Source: Actinomycetota bacterium (GTDB lineage Bacteria; Actinomycetota; Humimicrobiia; Humimicrobiales; Humimicrobiaceae). From it: a stretch of DNA of 49,086 nucleotides. Below the pieces are notes generated by a model that worked only from the letters and a program-made list of their open reading frames with translations, was not told where the DNA came from and made no database searches. Below are positions 32,049-41,122 of the stretch, piece by piece. The position numbers and the translations under genes were made by a program. The stretch lies in the NCBI GenBank assembly GCA_004376325.1, contig SOKC01000031.1:1-49086 (forward strand), given 5' to 3'. Position 1 is the stretch's first letter; every line of letters begins with the position of its first letter.

Positions 32049-34322
32049 TTACAATATCCACACCGGATCTACATCAATAATTATTTTATTTTTATCAAAT
32101 TTTTTAAATCTCTTTAATATCTCAGACAATATCTTATTTGAATACCCCATATTTTTAGACTTTATTATTATATGCCATCTATAAAATAAATTTATTTTAT
32201 AAAAAGGAGCAGGGGCAGGTCCCAGTATGCTACTACCATTTCTGATATCTTTGCTTATTTCTGCAAATAATTCTTTTATATCTTTCTTTACCCTATTTTC
32301 TTCTTTCCCTGAAATTATAATATTTATTAGATTGGAAAAAGGAGGATAACAAAGCTCCTTTCTGCTAGCCAGCTCCTGGTCGTAAAATGATTCATAATCG
32401 CTGGCCAGTATATTTTTCATAACACTACTCTGGGGATTATAGGTCTGGATTATTACCCTGCCCTTCTTTCTCTTCCTGCCCGCTCTTCCCGATACCTGAG
32501 TGATAAGCTGATAAACTCTTTCATTCATATGATAATCAGGAAGCCCAAGCATACTATCACAATTGACCACTCCTACCAGAGTCACATCTTCAATATCCAG
32601 TCCCTTGGCTACCATCTGGGTACCTATAAGGATTGACCCGCCAGGAGAAATAAACTTGTTTAGTATTTCCTGGTGTGACTTCTTCTTTACAGTTATATCC
32701 GAATCCATTCTAAGTATGGGTGTGTTTTTAAATCTCATCTTAAGCTTGGACTGCACCCTCTGAATTCCAGTACCACATAAAAAGATATTATCTGCGCCAC
32801 AAACAGGGCACATTCCAGTATAATTTTGCTCCCTCCCGCAATGGTGGCATACCAGTTTCCTGCGATCGCTGTGGTAATTATAGGAAAGGTCACAGGCGGA
32901 ACATTTAGGCACACTGCCGCATTTATTGCATATTACAAAATTACTGTATCCCCTTCTATTTAAAAATATAATTATCTTATTATTTTTTTCTAATTCCTCC
33001 CTGATCGCAGTAAATAATTTACCGGTTATAGCTGTATCTTCTTTCAAGCGGTCTATTTTTTTTAAGTCAACTACTTGTAACTCCAGCGGACTGCTGCTCT
33101 GGGCTTTAACTGGAATCTCTAGCAATGTAAAATCATTTTCGTTTTCTGCTTTGTACCTGGTAACAATACTAGGAGTCGCACTCCCCATAACCACAGGGAT
33201 ATTCAGTATTTCCCCCAGTTTTATTGCCACATCCTGGGTATTATATCTGACTCTTGTTCCTTCCTTATAGGATGGGTCATGCTCTTCATCCAGTATTATC
33301 ACGCCCAGTTTACCTATAGGAGTAAAAATTGAAGATCTTGTTCCTATTATTACGTCAAACTCATTTTCCCATATATCAAGCCATCTTTCATATCTTTCCG
33401 CCTCATTCATATTAGAATGATACACACAGACTCTGGACCCCAACTCAGATTCAAATCTTGAAAACAGCTGGGGAATTAAGGAAATTTCAGGGGTAAGAAT
33501 AAGTGCCCTTTTTTTCTTCTCTATAACTTTCCTGCATACAGCTATATAAATATCAGTCTTTCCGCTGGCGGTTACGCCTTCGATCAGAAACTTGTGAAAA
33601 ATGTTTTTCTGTATGGCATTATCTATACTGTGCAGGGCATTTTTTTGATAGGGGTTTAAAATTACCTTTTTTTTCTTTAATTCCTTATCAGGCCGGTATT
33701 CGTACCTAAAATCCCTTTTTTGTCTTTTTTTTACTATGGATATAATATTTTTATCTGCAAGACTGGCCAGACTCGAATAGCCTGAACCGGTATCTTTTAT
33801 AAGTTTTTCTTTTAAAACTTCACCGTGTAAAACCAAATAATCAATTATTTTTTTCTGTGAGGAATTTCTTTTCCAGTTTATCTTATCTTTTATCAGATCA
33901 TATCCAGTCCTGTTTAAAGTTATGTAATCCTTGAATTTTAATTGAACACCGGAAACCCTGGGACTGGTAATCGACTGCCTATACTTTCCCCCGGGGGGCA
34001 GGAAAAACTTAATTACACTTCCCAGCGGTTGAATATAATACTGGCTAATCCAATGAATAAGCTCAAGTCTCTCCGGGTTAAAAACAGACCTCTTTTCTAC
34101 TACTTTTAAAATATCTTTTATTTCCCTGTCTTTAAGTTCTGACTTATCTTTAATTTTTACAATGTAGCCAACTTCAACTCTATTTTTAAAGGGAACCTGA
34201 ACAATTCTGCCAGTATCAATATCGGAAGATAAATGCGGTGGTATCCTGTAGTCAAAAGCATGATCAATATCAAAGGCTTTTATATCTATATAAACCTCTG
34301 CATATTTTTTATTTCTACTCAT
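32049..34322 (-). CDS. priA: Primosomal helicase PriA
   Basis: 757 residues. Restarts stalled replication forks. N-terminal DNA-binding domain, helicase Walker A EGVTASGKTDIYIA, Walker B ILDEEHDPSYKE, a zinc-binding stretch (CNKCGSVPKCSACDLSY, CHHCGR, CPVCGADN) and helicase motifs LIGTQMVAKGLDIEDVTLVG and QVSGRAGRKRKKG. Full length and apparently catalytically intact, unlike the inactive mycobacterial version. Confidence 0.96.
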   Translation of the reverse strand: MSRNKKYAEVYIDIKAFDIDHAFDYRIPPHLSSDIDTGRIVQVPFKNRVEVGYIVKIKDKSELKDREIKDILKVVEKRSVFNPERLELIHWISQYYIQPLGSVIKFFLPPGGKYRQSITSPRVSGVQLKFKDYITLNRTGYDLIKDKINWKRNSSQKKIIDYLVLHGEVLKEKLIKDTGSGYSSLASLADKNIISIVKKRQKRDFRYEYRPDKELKKKKVILNPYQKNALHSIDNAIQKNIFHKFLIEGVTASGKTDIYIAVCRKVIEKKKRALILTPEISLIPQLFSRFESELGSRVCVYHSNMNEAERYERWLDIWENEFDVIIGTRSSIFTPIGKLGVIILDEEHDPSYKEGTRVRYNTQDVAIKLGEILNIPVVMGSATPSIVTRYKAENENDFTLLEIPVKAQSSSPLELQVVDLKKIDRLKEDTAITGKLFTAIREELEKNNKIIIFLNRRGYSNFVICNKCGSVPKCSACDLSYNYHSDRRKLVCHHCGREQNYTGMCPVCGADNIFLCGTGIQRVQSKLKMRFKNTPILRMDSDITVKKKSHQEILNKFISPGGSILIGTQMVAKGLDIEDVTLVGVVNCDSMLGLPDYHMNERVYQLITQVSGRAGRKRKKGRVIIQTYNPQSSVMKNILASDYESFYDQELASRKELCYPPFSNLINIIISGKEENRVKKDIKELFAEISKDIRNGSSILGPAPAPFYKINLFYRWHIIIKSKNMGYSNKILSEILKRFKKFDKNKIIIDVDPVWIL

Positions 34323-34336
34323 TTAAAACACTATAA

Positions 34337-35542
34337 TTATTTAAGACCCAGAAAACTTTTAATTTCATCAACTTTATCCAGTTTTTCCCAGGTGAAATCT
34401 CTGTCACGTCTCCCAAAATGCCCGTAAGCAGCAGTCTTTCTATAAATTGGCCTGAGTAAATTCAAGTTTTTAATAATCGCTGCCGGTCTTAGGTCAAATA
34501 TTTCTTTTACTGCCTTTTCAATTTTTTTAACATCCACTTTTTCAGTGCCAAATGTTTCTACCATAACTGATACCGGGTGCGATACACCAATGGCATAAGC
34601 TACTTCTATTTCAAGCCTGCTAGCAGCTCCGCTTGCCACCAGATTTTTGGCAACATATCTTACCGCGTAGGTAGCTGATCTATCAACTTTAGAAGGATCT
34701 TTTCCTGAAAAACACCCTCCGCCATGTCTTGCCATTCCACCATAGGTATCTATAATTATTTTTCTCCCGGTAACTCCCGTATCACCCATGGGACCGCCAA
34801 GAGTAAATTCCCCGGTTGGATTTACAAATAACTTTAAATCCTTGCTTAAATACTCCTGAGGAACAATTGGTTTTATTACAAATTCTTTGATATCCGGTGT
34901 TATTTGTGTTTCTATATCAATATTGGGAGCATGTTGAGAAGCTATTACAATGGTTTCAACTGAAACCGGCCTGTCATTTTCATACCTTACCGTTACCTGC
35001 GTTTTACCATCAGGCCGCAAGTATGGCAGTATCCCTGCCTTTCTAACTTCAGATAACCGGTGAGACAGCCTGTGAGCCAACTGGATAGGAAGGGGCATAA
35101 ACTCCTCAGTTTCATTGCACGCATAACCGAACATCATTCCCTGGTCTCCAGCACCCTGAGTATCAAATTCATTTTCATATCCATTTCCTACTCTGGCCTC
35201 ATAAGCTTTATTCACACCCTGGGCGATATTAGGTGACTGCTTTCCAATAGAAGACATAACACCGCAGGTCTCATAATCAAAACCATATTTTGCCCTGGTG
35301 TAGCCAATATTTTTAATAACTTCTCTAACAATATCAGGAATTTCTACATAAGTAGAAGTAGTAACTTCACCTGCCACTATTACAATTCCTGTTTTAAGCA
35401 ACGTCTCTATGGCAGTCCTGCATTTGGGATCATCAGCTATCATAGCATCAAGAATTGCATCTGAAATTTGATCAGCCATCTTGTCCGGGTGACCTTCAGT
35501 AACTGATTCCGAAGTAAATAAGAAATCCCTTTTCCTTGTCAT
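34337..35542 (-). CDS. metK: S-adenosylmethionine synthetase
   Basis: 401 residues from the ATG at 35542, which follows AGGAGGAATA; an in-frame TTG at 35557 lies before that Shine-Dalgarno and is unlikely. FTSESVTEGHPDKMADQISD, GAGDQGMMFGYA, GGGCFSGKDPSKVDRSA and HPVSVMVETFGT. Makes SAM from Met and ATP. Confidence 0.97.
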   Translation of the reverse strand: MTRKRDFLFTSESVTEGHPDKMADQISDAILDAMIADDPKCRTAIETLLKTGIVIVAGEVTTSTYVEIPDIVREVIKNIGYTRAKYGFDYETCGVMSSIGKQSPNIAQGVNKAYEARVGNGYENEFDTQGAGDQGMMFGYACNETEEFMPLPIQLAHRLSHRLSEVRKAGILPYLRPDGKTQVTVRYENDRPVSVETIVIASQHAPNIDIETQITPDIKEFVIKPIVPQEYLSKDLKLFVNPTGEFTLGGPMGDTGVTGRKIIIDTYGGMARHGGGCFSGKDPSKVDRSATYAVRYVAKNLVASGAASRLEIEVAYAIGVSHPVSVMVETFGTEKVDVKKIEKAVKEIFDLRPAAIIKNLNLLRPIYRKTAAYGHFGRRDRDFTWEKLDKVDEIKSFLGLK

Positions 35543-35553
35543 TATTCCTCCTA

Positions 35554-36786
35554 TCAAAACTTTTGCAGCTCCTTTAAACTTTTTACAATTTCATCCCAGA
35601 TTCCTCTGGCAATAATCCTTTTCTTATCCCTGGCTAATTTCTTTACAGCCCCATCCTGTCTTACTATATCAACTTCATTATAATCGCTTCCAATTCCTAT
35701 ATCCTCTCTGGAGATATCATTGGCAACAATCATATCAATATTTTTATCCTTAATCTTTTCTAAAACATCTCTGGAATTATAACCACTTTCAGCAGCAAAA
35801 CCAACCAGATACTGATTCTTTTTCTTTTCTTTAGCTAAATATTTGAGGATATTTTCATTTTCTTTAAAACTAATTCTGGATAATATATCATTTTTTTTCT
35901 TTAACTTAAAATTATATTTTTTAAGCGGGATTATATCACTTACAGCAGCTGCCATTATAGCAACATCATTGGTGCTATAATACTTATCCAGCACCTTCTT
36001 CATCCCGCTTGTATCTTCAACATATTTGACATCTACGCCGTATGGCTGCGGCTGGTTCCTTATGGTGCTTATAAGGATTACCTTTTCAGCACCTCTGAAA
36101 TAAGCTTCTTCAGCCAGAGCATAACCCATTTTCCCACTGGACCTGTTGGATATATATCTTACAGAATCAATAAACTCCCTGGTGCCGCCGGCTGTAATTA
36201 CAACTTTTTTCCCTTTAAGATCAGAACTATAATTAAGAAGCTCCCCCAGTTTTTCAATTATGATATCTTCATCTTCCAGTCTTCCCAGACCTTTCTCGCC
36301 ACAGGCCAGATTGCCACTCTTCGGCCCTATGAAAAAATATTTTCCTGACTTTCCCAGCCGCATAATATTTTTCTGAATTATTGGGTCAAGATACATACTT
36401 TCGTTCATAGCCGGCGCAATCAGAACAGGACAGATAGCAGAAACCGCTGAAGTGGTCAGGAAATTATCACAAATTCCATAAGATAATTTTGAAATGGTAT
36501 CAGCTGAAGCTGGCGCAATCAAAAAAATATCCGCACTATGAGAAAGTGAGATATGGTAAATTTTCTTCTCGTTTGCAAACTGCTCCACAATAGTTTTATT
36601 TCCAGAGATTGAGCTGAAAGTAATGGGGGTTATAAAATTTAGAGCATTAGGAGTCATTACAGGAACTACATCAGCGCCCATACCAGCCAGCCTGCTGCAA
36701 ATTGAAGCCGCCTTAAAAGCTGCAATAGACGCAGTAATTCCCAGAACTATCTTTTTTTTTAAAAATACTGATTTATTTAAAACCAA
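35554..36786 (-). CDS. coaBC: Bifunctional phosphopantothenoylcysteine decarboxylase / phosphopantothenate-cysteine ligase
   Basis: 410 residues. N-terminal flavoprotein CoaC (LGITASIAAFKAASICSRL, catalytic His in HISLSHSADIFLIAPASADT, PAMNESMY, GPKSGNLACGEKGLGRL) and C-terminal CoaB (VVITAGGTREFIDSVRYISN, SSGKMGYALAEEA). Two consecutive CoA synthesis steps. TTG start at 36786, 3 nt after the rpoZ stop. coaD, elsewhere in this window, serves the same pathway. Confidence 0.95.
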   Translation of the reverse strand: MVLNKSVFLKKKIVLGITASIAAFKAASICSRLAGMGADVVPVMTPNALNFITPITFSSISGNKTIVEQFANEKKIYHISLSHSADIFLIAPASADTISKLSYGICDNFLTTSAVSAICPVLIAPAMNESMYLDPIIQKNIMRLGKSGKYFFIGPKSGNLACGEKGLGRLEDEDIIIEKLGELLNYSSDLKGKKVVITAGGTREFIDSVRYISNRSSGKMGYALAEEAYFRGAEKVILISTIRNQPQPYGVDVKYVEDTSGMKKVLDKYYSTNDVAIMAAAVSDIIPLKKYNFKLKKKNDILSRISFKENENILKYLAKEKKKNQYLVGFAAESGYNSRDVLEKIKDKNIDMIVANDISREDIGIGSDYNEVDIVRQDGAVKKLARDKKRIIARGIWDEIVKSLKELQKF

Positions 36787-36788
36787 AA

Positions 36789-37028
36789 TTATATAGGTTC
36801 CTTTTTCTTTTTGTAAATTATTTTTCCTTCTTTTATTTCATTAAAGGCAATTTCCAGTGGATCACGTGATTCTACATCAACCAGTGGTTTTATCACACTT
36901 ATTCTTTCCATATTTTTTTGCGCAGAAAGATACTCTCCCAGTTCTCTGGCTCTTTTAGCCGCCAATATACATAGTTTGTATTTGCTGTTTGTATTCTCTC
37001 TATATTCATCAACATACTGCACTTTCAT
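36789..37028 (-). CDS. rpoZ: RNA polymerase omega subunit
   Basis: 79 residues. The omega core is TNSKYKLCILAAKRARELGE, and the C-terminal part PLEIAFNEIKEGKIIY matches the actinobacterial/firmicute form. Placed between gmk and coaBC; its ATG overlaps the gmk stop (4 bp). Confidence 0.93.
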   Translation of the reverse strand: MKVQYVDEYRENTNSKYKLCILAAKRARELGEYLSAQKNMERISVIKPLVDVESRDPLEIAFNEIKEGKIIYKKKKEPI

Positions 37029-37603
37029 TTATGTCGTCTCCTTCCTTTTTGATAATCTAGAACTTTCTTTAAATTAAACAAAGCCTCATTATAATTATCA
37101 TTTACAATTATGCAATCATAATATTTCTTATAATTCAGTTCACTTTTTGCAATTTCCAACCTTTTATTCGTTTCTTCCAGACTGTCGGCTCTCCTTTTTT
37201 TGATTCTCTCTTCCAGCTCCTTAAATGAAGAAGTGGTAATAAAGATTAAATAGGTATCTTTTATTTTTTTTATAACCTGCATGGCGCCCTGGACCTCAAT
37301 TACCAGAATTACATTTTTATCTTTACTTAATTTTTCTGTTACAAATTCTTTGGGAGTGCCGTATAGATAACCAGCATAGGTTGCCCATTCAAGCAGCATA
37401 TCTTTTTCTATAAGTTCCTCAAATTCATCCTTACTTATAAAATGATACTGCCTGCCGCTAGTTTCATCTTCTCTTTTCGGCCTGGTGGTAACTGAGATGG
37501 ATCTGACAAAATTGTCCGATTCTTTTACTATATCATTAATCAGGCTACTTTTTCCCGAACCCGAGGGGCCGGAGACAATAAATAATTTTCCTCTGCCTGT
37601 CAT
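37025..37603 (-). CDS. gmk: Guanylate kinase
   Basis: 192 residues. FIVSGPSGSGKSSLINDIV (P-loop), SVTTRPKREDETSGRQYHFI, LEWATYAGYLYGTPKEFV and VILVIEVQGAMQVIKK. Phosphorylates GMP/dGMP. Confidence 0.97.
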   Translation of the reverse strand: MTGRGKLFIVSGPSGSGKSSLINDIVKESDNFVRSISVTTRPKREDETSGRQYHFISKDEFEELIEKDMLLEWATYAGYLYGTPKEFVTEKLSKDKNVILVIEVQGAMQVIKKIKDTYLIFITTSSFKELEERIKKRRADSLEETNKRLEIAKSELNYKKYYDCIIVNDNYNEALFNLKKVLDYQKGRRRHK

Positions 37604-37625
37604 AAAATATTGAAAACTTATCAGC

Positions 37626-37946
37626 CTAAGCTATGTTAAAAAACTTGTAAAAACTTTTTTTCTGATTATTACCCAGCCCGCCAACTTTTTTACTAGGGCT
37701 TATTTTTAAATCCTTTAAAATTTTTAGAGCATTAACTCTTCCATTTCCAGGAAGTGCGCTTACTAGATTTATAACCTTCATATTTATTACATAATTTTTA
37801 AAGAGCTTACCATCTTTAAAAAGTGACCGTATATCAAGCTTACCTTTTTTTAGCAAACCCTTGATTTCAGCTCTCTTTTTTCTTACCTGCCGGGCTTTCT
37901 CCAGGCCCTTTTTTCTGTCTTTGTCGCTTAATTTTTTTAAAACCAT
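37626..37946 (-). CDS. mihF: Actinobacterial-type integration host factor (mIHF)
   Basis: 106 residues, basic. LEKARQVRKKRAEIKGLLKK followed by the helix-two-turn-helix region VINLVSALPGNGRVNALKIL and KISPSKKVGGLG. This nucleoid protein family is characteristic of Actinomycetota and sits beside gmk in mycobacteria and streptomycetes, as here. Bends and compacts DNA. It is the strongest single lineage marker in the window. Confidence 0.88.
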   Translation of the reverse strand: MVLKKLSDKDRKKGLEKARQVRKKRAEIKGLLKKGKLDIRSLFKDGKLFKNYVINMKVINLVSALPGNGRVNALKILKDLKISPSKKVGGLGNNQKKSFYKFFNIA

Positions 37947-38022
37947 AGAGCTGTCTTTATTAAAATAAAATTAGATACATTAGAGTATACAAGTATATAT
38001 ACTTAATATCAACATTTTTTCA

Positions 38023-38637
38023 TCAGTTGCCTGCATTTTTCTTCTTACTGCCAGGGTACACCAGAGGTAGATTTCCCCTGCAAAGTTTGCATTCGGAAGG
38101 CTGATATTTTTCAATACCAAGCTTAATTAAATAATAATATGGACAACCAAATTCCAAACCTGCTGAACGGTCAACTATGCTCATTACCGCTTTTATATGG
38201 GCACCTTTTTTCTTGCATATTTCTATTACTTCCTTTACCGATCCACCGGTGGTAATAACATCTTCTGCCACCATAATTTCCTGGCCAGATTTTATCTCGA
38301 ATCCACGTCTTAATTCCACACTTTCAGCTTTTCTTTCAGTAAATATCATCCGGCAGCCTGCCGCGTAAGCAATCATATAACCCCACAGAATACCTCCCAT
38401 AGCCGGTGACACTACAGCATTAATATTTTTTATATCAATATCTTTGCTGACCACATATAAAGCTTTCCGGGCAAGCCTGTAGGTAATATCCGGATACTGA
38501 AGCAGTCTGGCGCACTGAAGATAGTACTTACTGTGATACCCCGAGCTTAATTTAAAATGACCTTCCATTATGGAACCGGTGTCCTTCAATATTTTATATA
38601 TATCCAATCCTTCAACCTGACTTACTACTTTAAGCAT
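38023..38637 (-). CDS. pyrE: Orotate phosphoribosyltransferase
   Basis: 204 residues. HFKLSSGYHSKYYLQC, AVVSPAMGGILWGY, and the PRPP-binding loop VAEDVITTGGSVKEVIEI. Orotate + PRPP to OMP. A C-terminal cysteine pair (CKLCRG) is present as in the thermophile/actinobacterial form. Last gene of the pyr operon, overlapping pyrF by 8 bp. Confidence 0.95.
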   Translation of the reverse strand: MLKVVSQVEGLDIYKILKDTGSIMEGHFKLSSGYHSKYYLQCARLLQYPDITYRLARKALYVVSKDIDIKNINAVVSPAMGGILWGYMIAYAAGCRMIFTERKAESVELRRGFEIKSGQEIMVAEDVITTGGSVKEVIEICKKKGAHIKAVMSIVDRSAGLEFGCPYYYLIKLGIEKYQPSECKLCRGNLPLVYPGSKKKNAGN

Positions 38638-39373
38638 GACCCAGTGTCCTTTCTATTTTTTCCAGATATAAATCTATAGTGCCACCTACATCTTCCCTGG
38701 TTGTTATCGAACGGCCTACAATTAAAAAGTCTGCCCCTCTGGACATCGCCTCTTCGGGAGTGTTTATCCTCTTTTGGTCTCCAGCTGCGTCTTCCGGAAG
38801 TCTGATCCCGGGAGTGGCAATATAAAAACCAGTGCCAAATTTTTTCCTTATTGCCTCAACTTCATTTGGTGAGCATATTATTCCATCTGTCCCTGCATCT
38901 ATAGCAACACCGGCTAAATTTAAAACAGAATACATGAAATCCCCCCTGAAGCCTAAAGCCTTAAGATCCTTATCATCCAGGCTGGTAAGAATGGTAACCC
39001 CGAAGAGAAGCGGCCTGAATTTAGCTCTTGATTCTGATTGCTTTTCCAATATTTCCCTTGCCTGCTCGAGCATTTGCCTGCCTCCCAGCGTATGTATGGT
39101 CACTGCGCTGACACCAAGGCCTCCAATAGCTTCCGCAGCACTCTTTACTGTATTGGGTATATCAAAAAGCTTTGCATCAAGCATTACCTTATAACCAAAA
39201 CTCTTTACTGTATCAATTACCTCCAGCCCAACACCATATATCAGTTCCAGACCTAATTTTAAAGTTGATACTTTGCCGGAAATTTTCCTGCACATATTTA
39301 CAACATCACTTTTTTTATTTTTATCCAGACTTACAATCAATCTGTCTCTTAAGGATAATTTTTTATCTTTCAA
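38630..39373 (-). CDS. pyrF: Orotidine-5'-phosphate decarboxylase (class I)
   Basis: 247 residues. RLIVSLDKN, the catalytic K-D-x-K region VMLDAKLFDIPNTVKSAAEA, VTIHTLGG, and the phosphate loop TPGIRLPEDAAGDQKRI with FLIVGRSITTREDV. Final step to UMP. This is the standard short form, unlike the class III PyrF of mycobacteria. Confidence 0.96.
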   Translation of the reverse strand: MKDKKLSLRDRLIVSLDKNKKSDVVNMCRKISGKVSTLKLGLELIYGVGLEVIDTVKSFGYKVMLDAKLFDIPNTVKSAAEAIGGLGVSAVTIHTLGGRQMLEQAREILEKQSESRAKFRPLLFGVTILTSLDDKDLKALGFRGDFMYSVLNLAGVAIDAGTDGIICSPNEVEAIRKKFGTGFYIATPGIRLPEDAAGDQKRINTPEEAMSRGADFLIVGRSITTREDVGGTIDLYLEKIERTLGHA

Positions 39374-40335
39374 GTTCTAAGCCTTCCTATTAATTCATTA
39401 ATATTATAAATTTTTTTCTCCTTAAGGTAGTTCCTTAAACCTTCTATTATCTTTTTCCCCACATCATACTGTATGAAATTTGCAGTACCAACCCCTACCG
39501 CACTGGCACCTACCAACAGAAATTCCAGAGCATCCTGCCAGCTAAAAATGCCGCCCATTCCAATAACAGGGAGGATTTTTTCTCTGGTCAGAGAATAAAC
39601 CTTTGCCAGAGCAATTGGCTTTACTGCCGGACCTGAAAGACCTCCAAGGACATTGCCCAATCTGGGTCTGAATGTTTCTATATCTACAGCCATACCTACT
39701 ACAGTATTGATTACTGATAATGCTTCCGCTCCTCCTTTTTTTGCCGCCATAGCTGCTTCAACCAGATTCTGATAATTAGGACTGAGCTTGGCTATAACCG
39801 GGATATTTAAAATACTTACTGTTGAACTTACTATCTTTTCAACTTCGTCAGGCATAGCACTAAAGGCCATTCCTCCCTTTTTAACATTTGGACAGGAGAG
39901 ATTAAGCTCCACCGCAATAATTCTTTCCTTAACATCTGCAGCCCTGGATGCCACTTTCCTGAACTCTTCCAGATCCTGCCCGAATATACTTAAAATAATT
40001 TTTATCCCTAATTTCTCGGCCTTGCGCAGGTGCTTCTTTATAAACATATCTATCCCATCATTTTGAAGGCCGATAGAGTTTAACATCCCGGAGGCAGTCT
40101 CGCAAATCCTGGGCGGAGGATTTCCCTTTATAGGTTTTAATGAATAGCTTTTGGTTGTTACCGCTCCCAGTATGGCAGTATTATAAAACTGGCTGTATTC
40201 CACCCCATAAGCGAAAGTGCCAGAACATGCTATTACCGGATTATCCAGTTTTATTCTTCCCAGCCTTACTGACAGGCTGGATTCATTTCCTATAGTATCC
40301 GTTTCATATGAAAATAAGCTGTTCTGCTCAATCAA
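39370..40335 (-). CDS. pyrD: Dihydroorotate dehydrogenase, class 1B catalytic subunit
   Basis: 321 residues. LDNPVIACSGTFAYG, GLQNDGIDMF, the catalytic cysteine in AVELNLSCPNVKKGG, VIAKLSPN, and FMN site GMGGIFSWQDALEFLLVGAS. The NAD-linked 1B form pairs with PyrK, encoded immediately upstream (8-bp overlap); it suits an anaerobe. Confidence 0.96.
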   Translation of the reverse strand: MIEQNSLFSYETDTIGNESSLSVRLGRIKLDNPVIACSGTFAYGVEYSQFYNTAILGAVTTKSYSLKPIKGNPPPRICETASGMLNSIGLQNDGIDMFIKKHLRKAEKLGIKIILSIFGQDLEEFRKVASRAADVKERIIAVELNLSCPNVKKGGMAFSAMPDEVEKIVSSTVSILNIPVIAKLSPNYQNLVEAAMAAKKGGAEALSVINTVVGMAVDIETFRPRLGNVLGGLSGPAVKPIALAKVYSLTREKILPVIGMGGIFSWQDALEFLLVGASAVGVGTANFIQYDVGKKIIEGLRNYLKEKKIYNINELIGRLRT

Positions 40336-41122
40336 ATATTACCTCCCCCAGATTAAATGCAGGCCCATCCTTACAAACCTTCTTGTAGGAAAAACCCCTT
40401 TTGCCTTTTCTTAACTTTACCACGCATCCAGAACAAACTCCTACTCCGCAGGCCATTCTTTCATCAAGAAGTGCGGTTACTTTATTATTTCTATCCTTAT
40501 AAATATTCTGCAGAGTTTTAAGCATATCTCTCGGCCCGCAGCAATAAATATCAAAATTTTTAAATGACCTTATATTATTCCAAACATAATCTGAAACCAG
40601 GCCTTTCTCTCCCCAGGAACCATCTTCGGTAAGCACAGCATGATTTATCTTAAGTTCGATTAAATCTTTTTCCCATCTTAAGTAACTATTATCTTTAAAT
40701 CCTGCAGCAAAAAATACATTTTTTTTCATTCCGCCGGCAAGCTTTGCTATAAGATACAGAGGGGCTATGCCAATACCACCTCCAATCAGGAGTATATTAT
40801 TTTCATTCCCATTTAAATCTATTTCATTTCCCATTGGTCCGGCAAAATCCAGGATATCTCCCCTCTTAAGTTCGGATAAAAACTTGGTGCCTCTACCCTT
40901 TACCCGGTACAATATGGAAAAAACATTAAATTTTTCTTCAATATCAAAAATACCAAATGGCCGCCTAAGCAGAGGGTCAAGAACGCTTTCAGGTGAGCAT
41001 TTCACATTAATAAACTGGCCTGCTGTAGCATTCTTACATATATATGGCGAAAAAATCTCCATCCTGTAAAGATTATCACTATATTTTTCATTGGAGAGTA
41101 TTTCCCCGCTTAGCAATTCCAT
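40328..41122 (-). CDS. pyrK: Dihydroorotate dehydrogenase electron-transfer subunit
   Basis: 264 residues. Ferredoxin-reductase-like FAD domain (DPLLRRPFGIFDIEE) and NAD domain (NILLIGGGIGIAPLYLIAK). The C-terminal [2Fe-2S] cluster cysteines are in ERMACGVGVCSGCVVKL plus KKVCKDGP. Passes electrons from PyrD to NAD+. Its ATG overlaps the carB stop. Confidence 0.96.
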   Translation of the reverse strand: MELLSGEILSNEKYSDNLYRMEIFSPYICKNATAGQFINVKCSPESVLDPLLRRPFGIFDIEEKFNVFSILYRVKGRGTKFLSELKRGDILDFAGPMGNEIDLNGNENNILLIGGGIGIAPLYLIAKLAGGMKKNVFFAAGFKDNSYLRWEKDLIELKINHAVLTEDGSWGEKGLVSDYVWNNIRSFKNFDIYCCGPRDMLKTLQNIYKDRNNKVTALLDERMACGVGVCSGCVVKLRKGKRGFSYKKVCKDGPAFNLGEVIFD

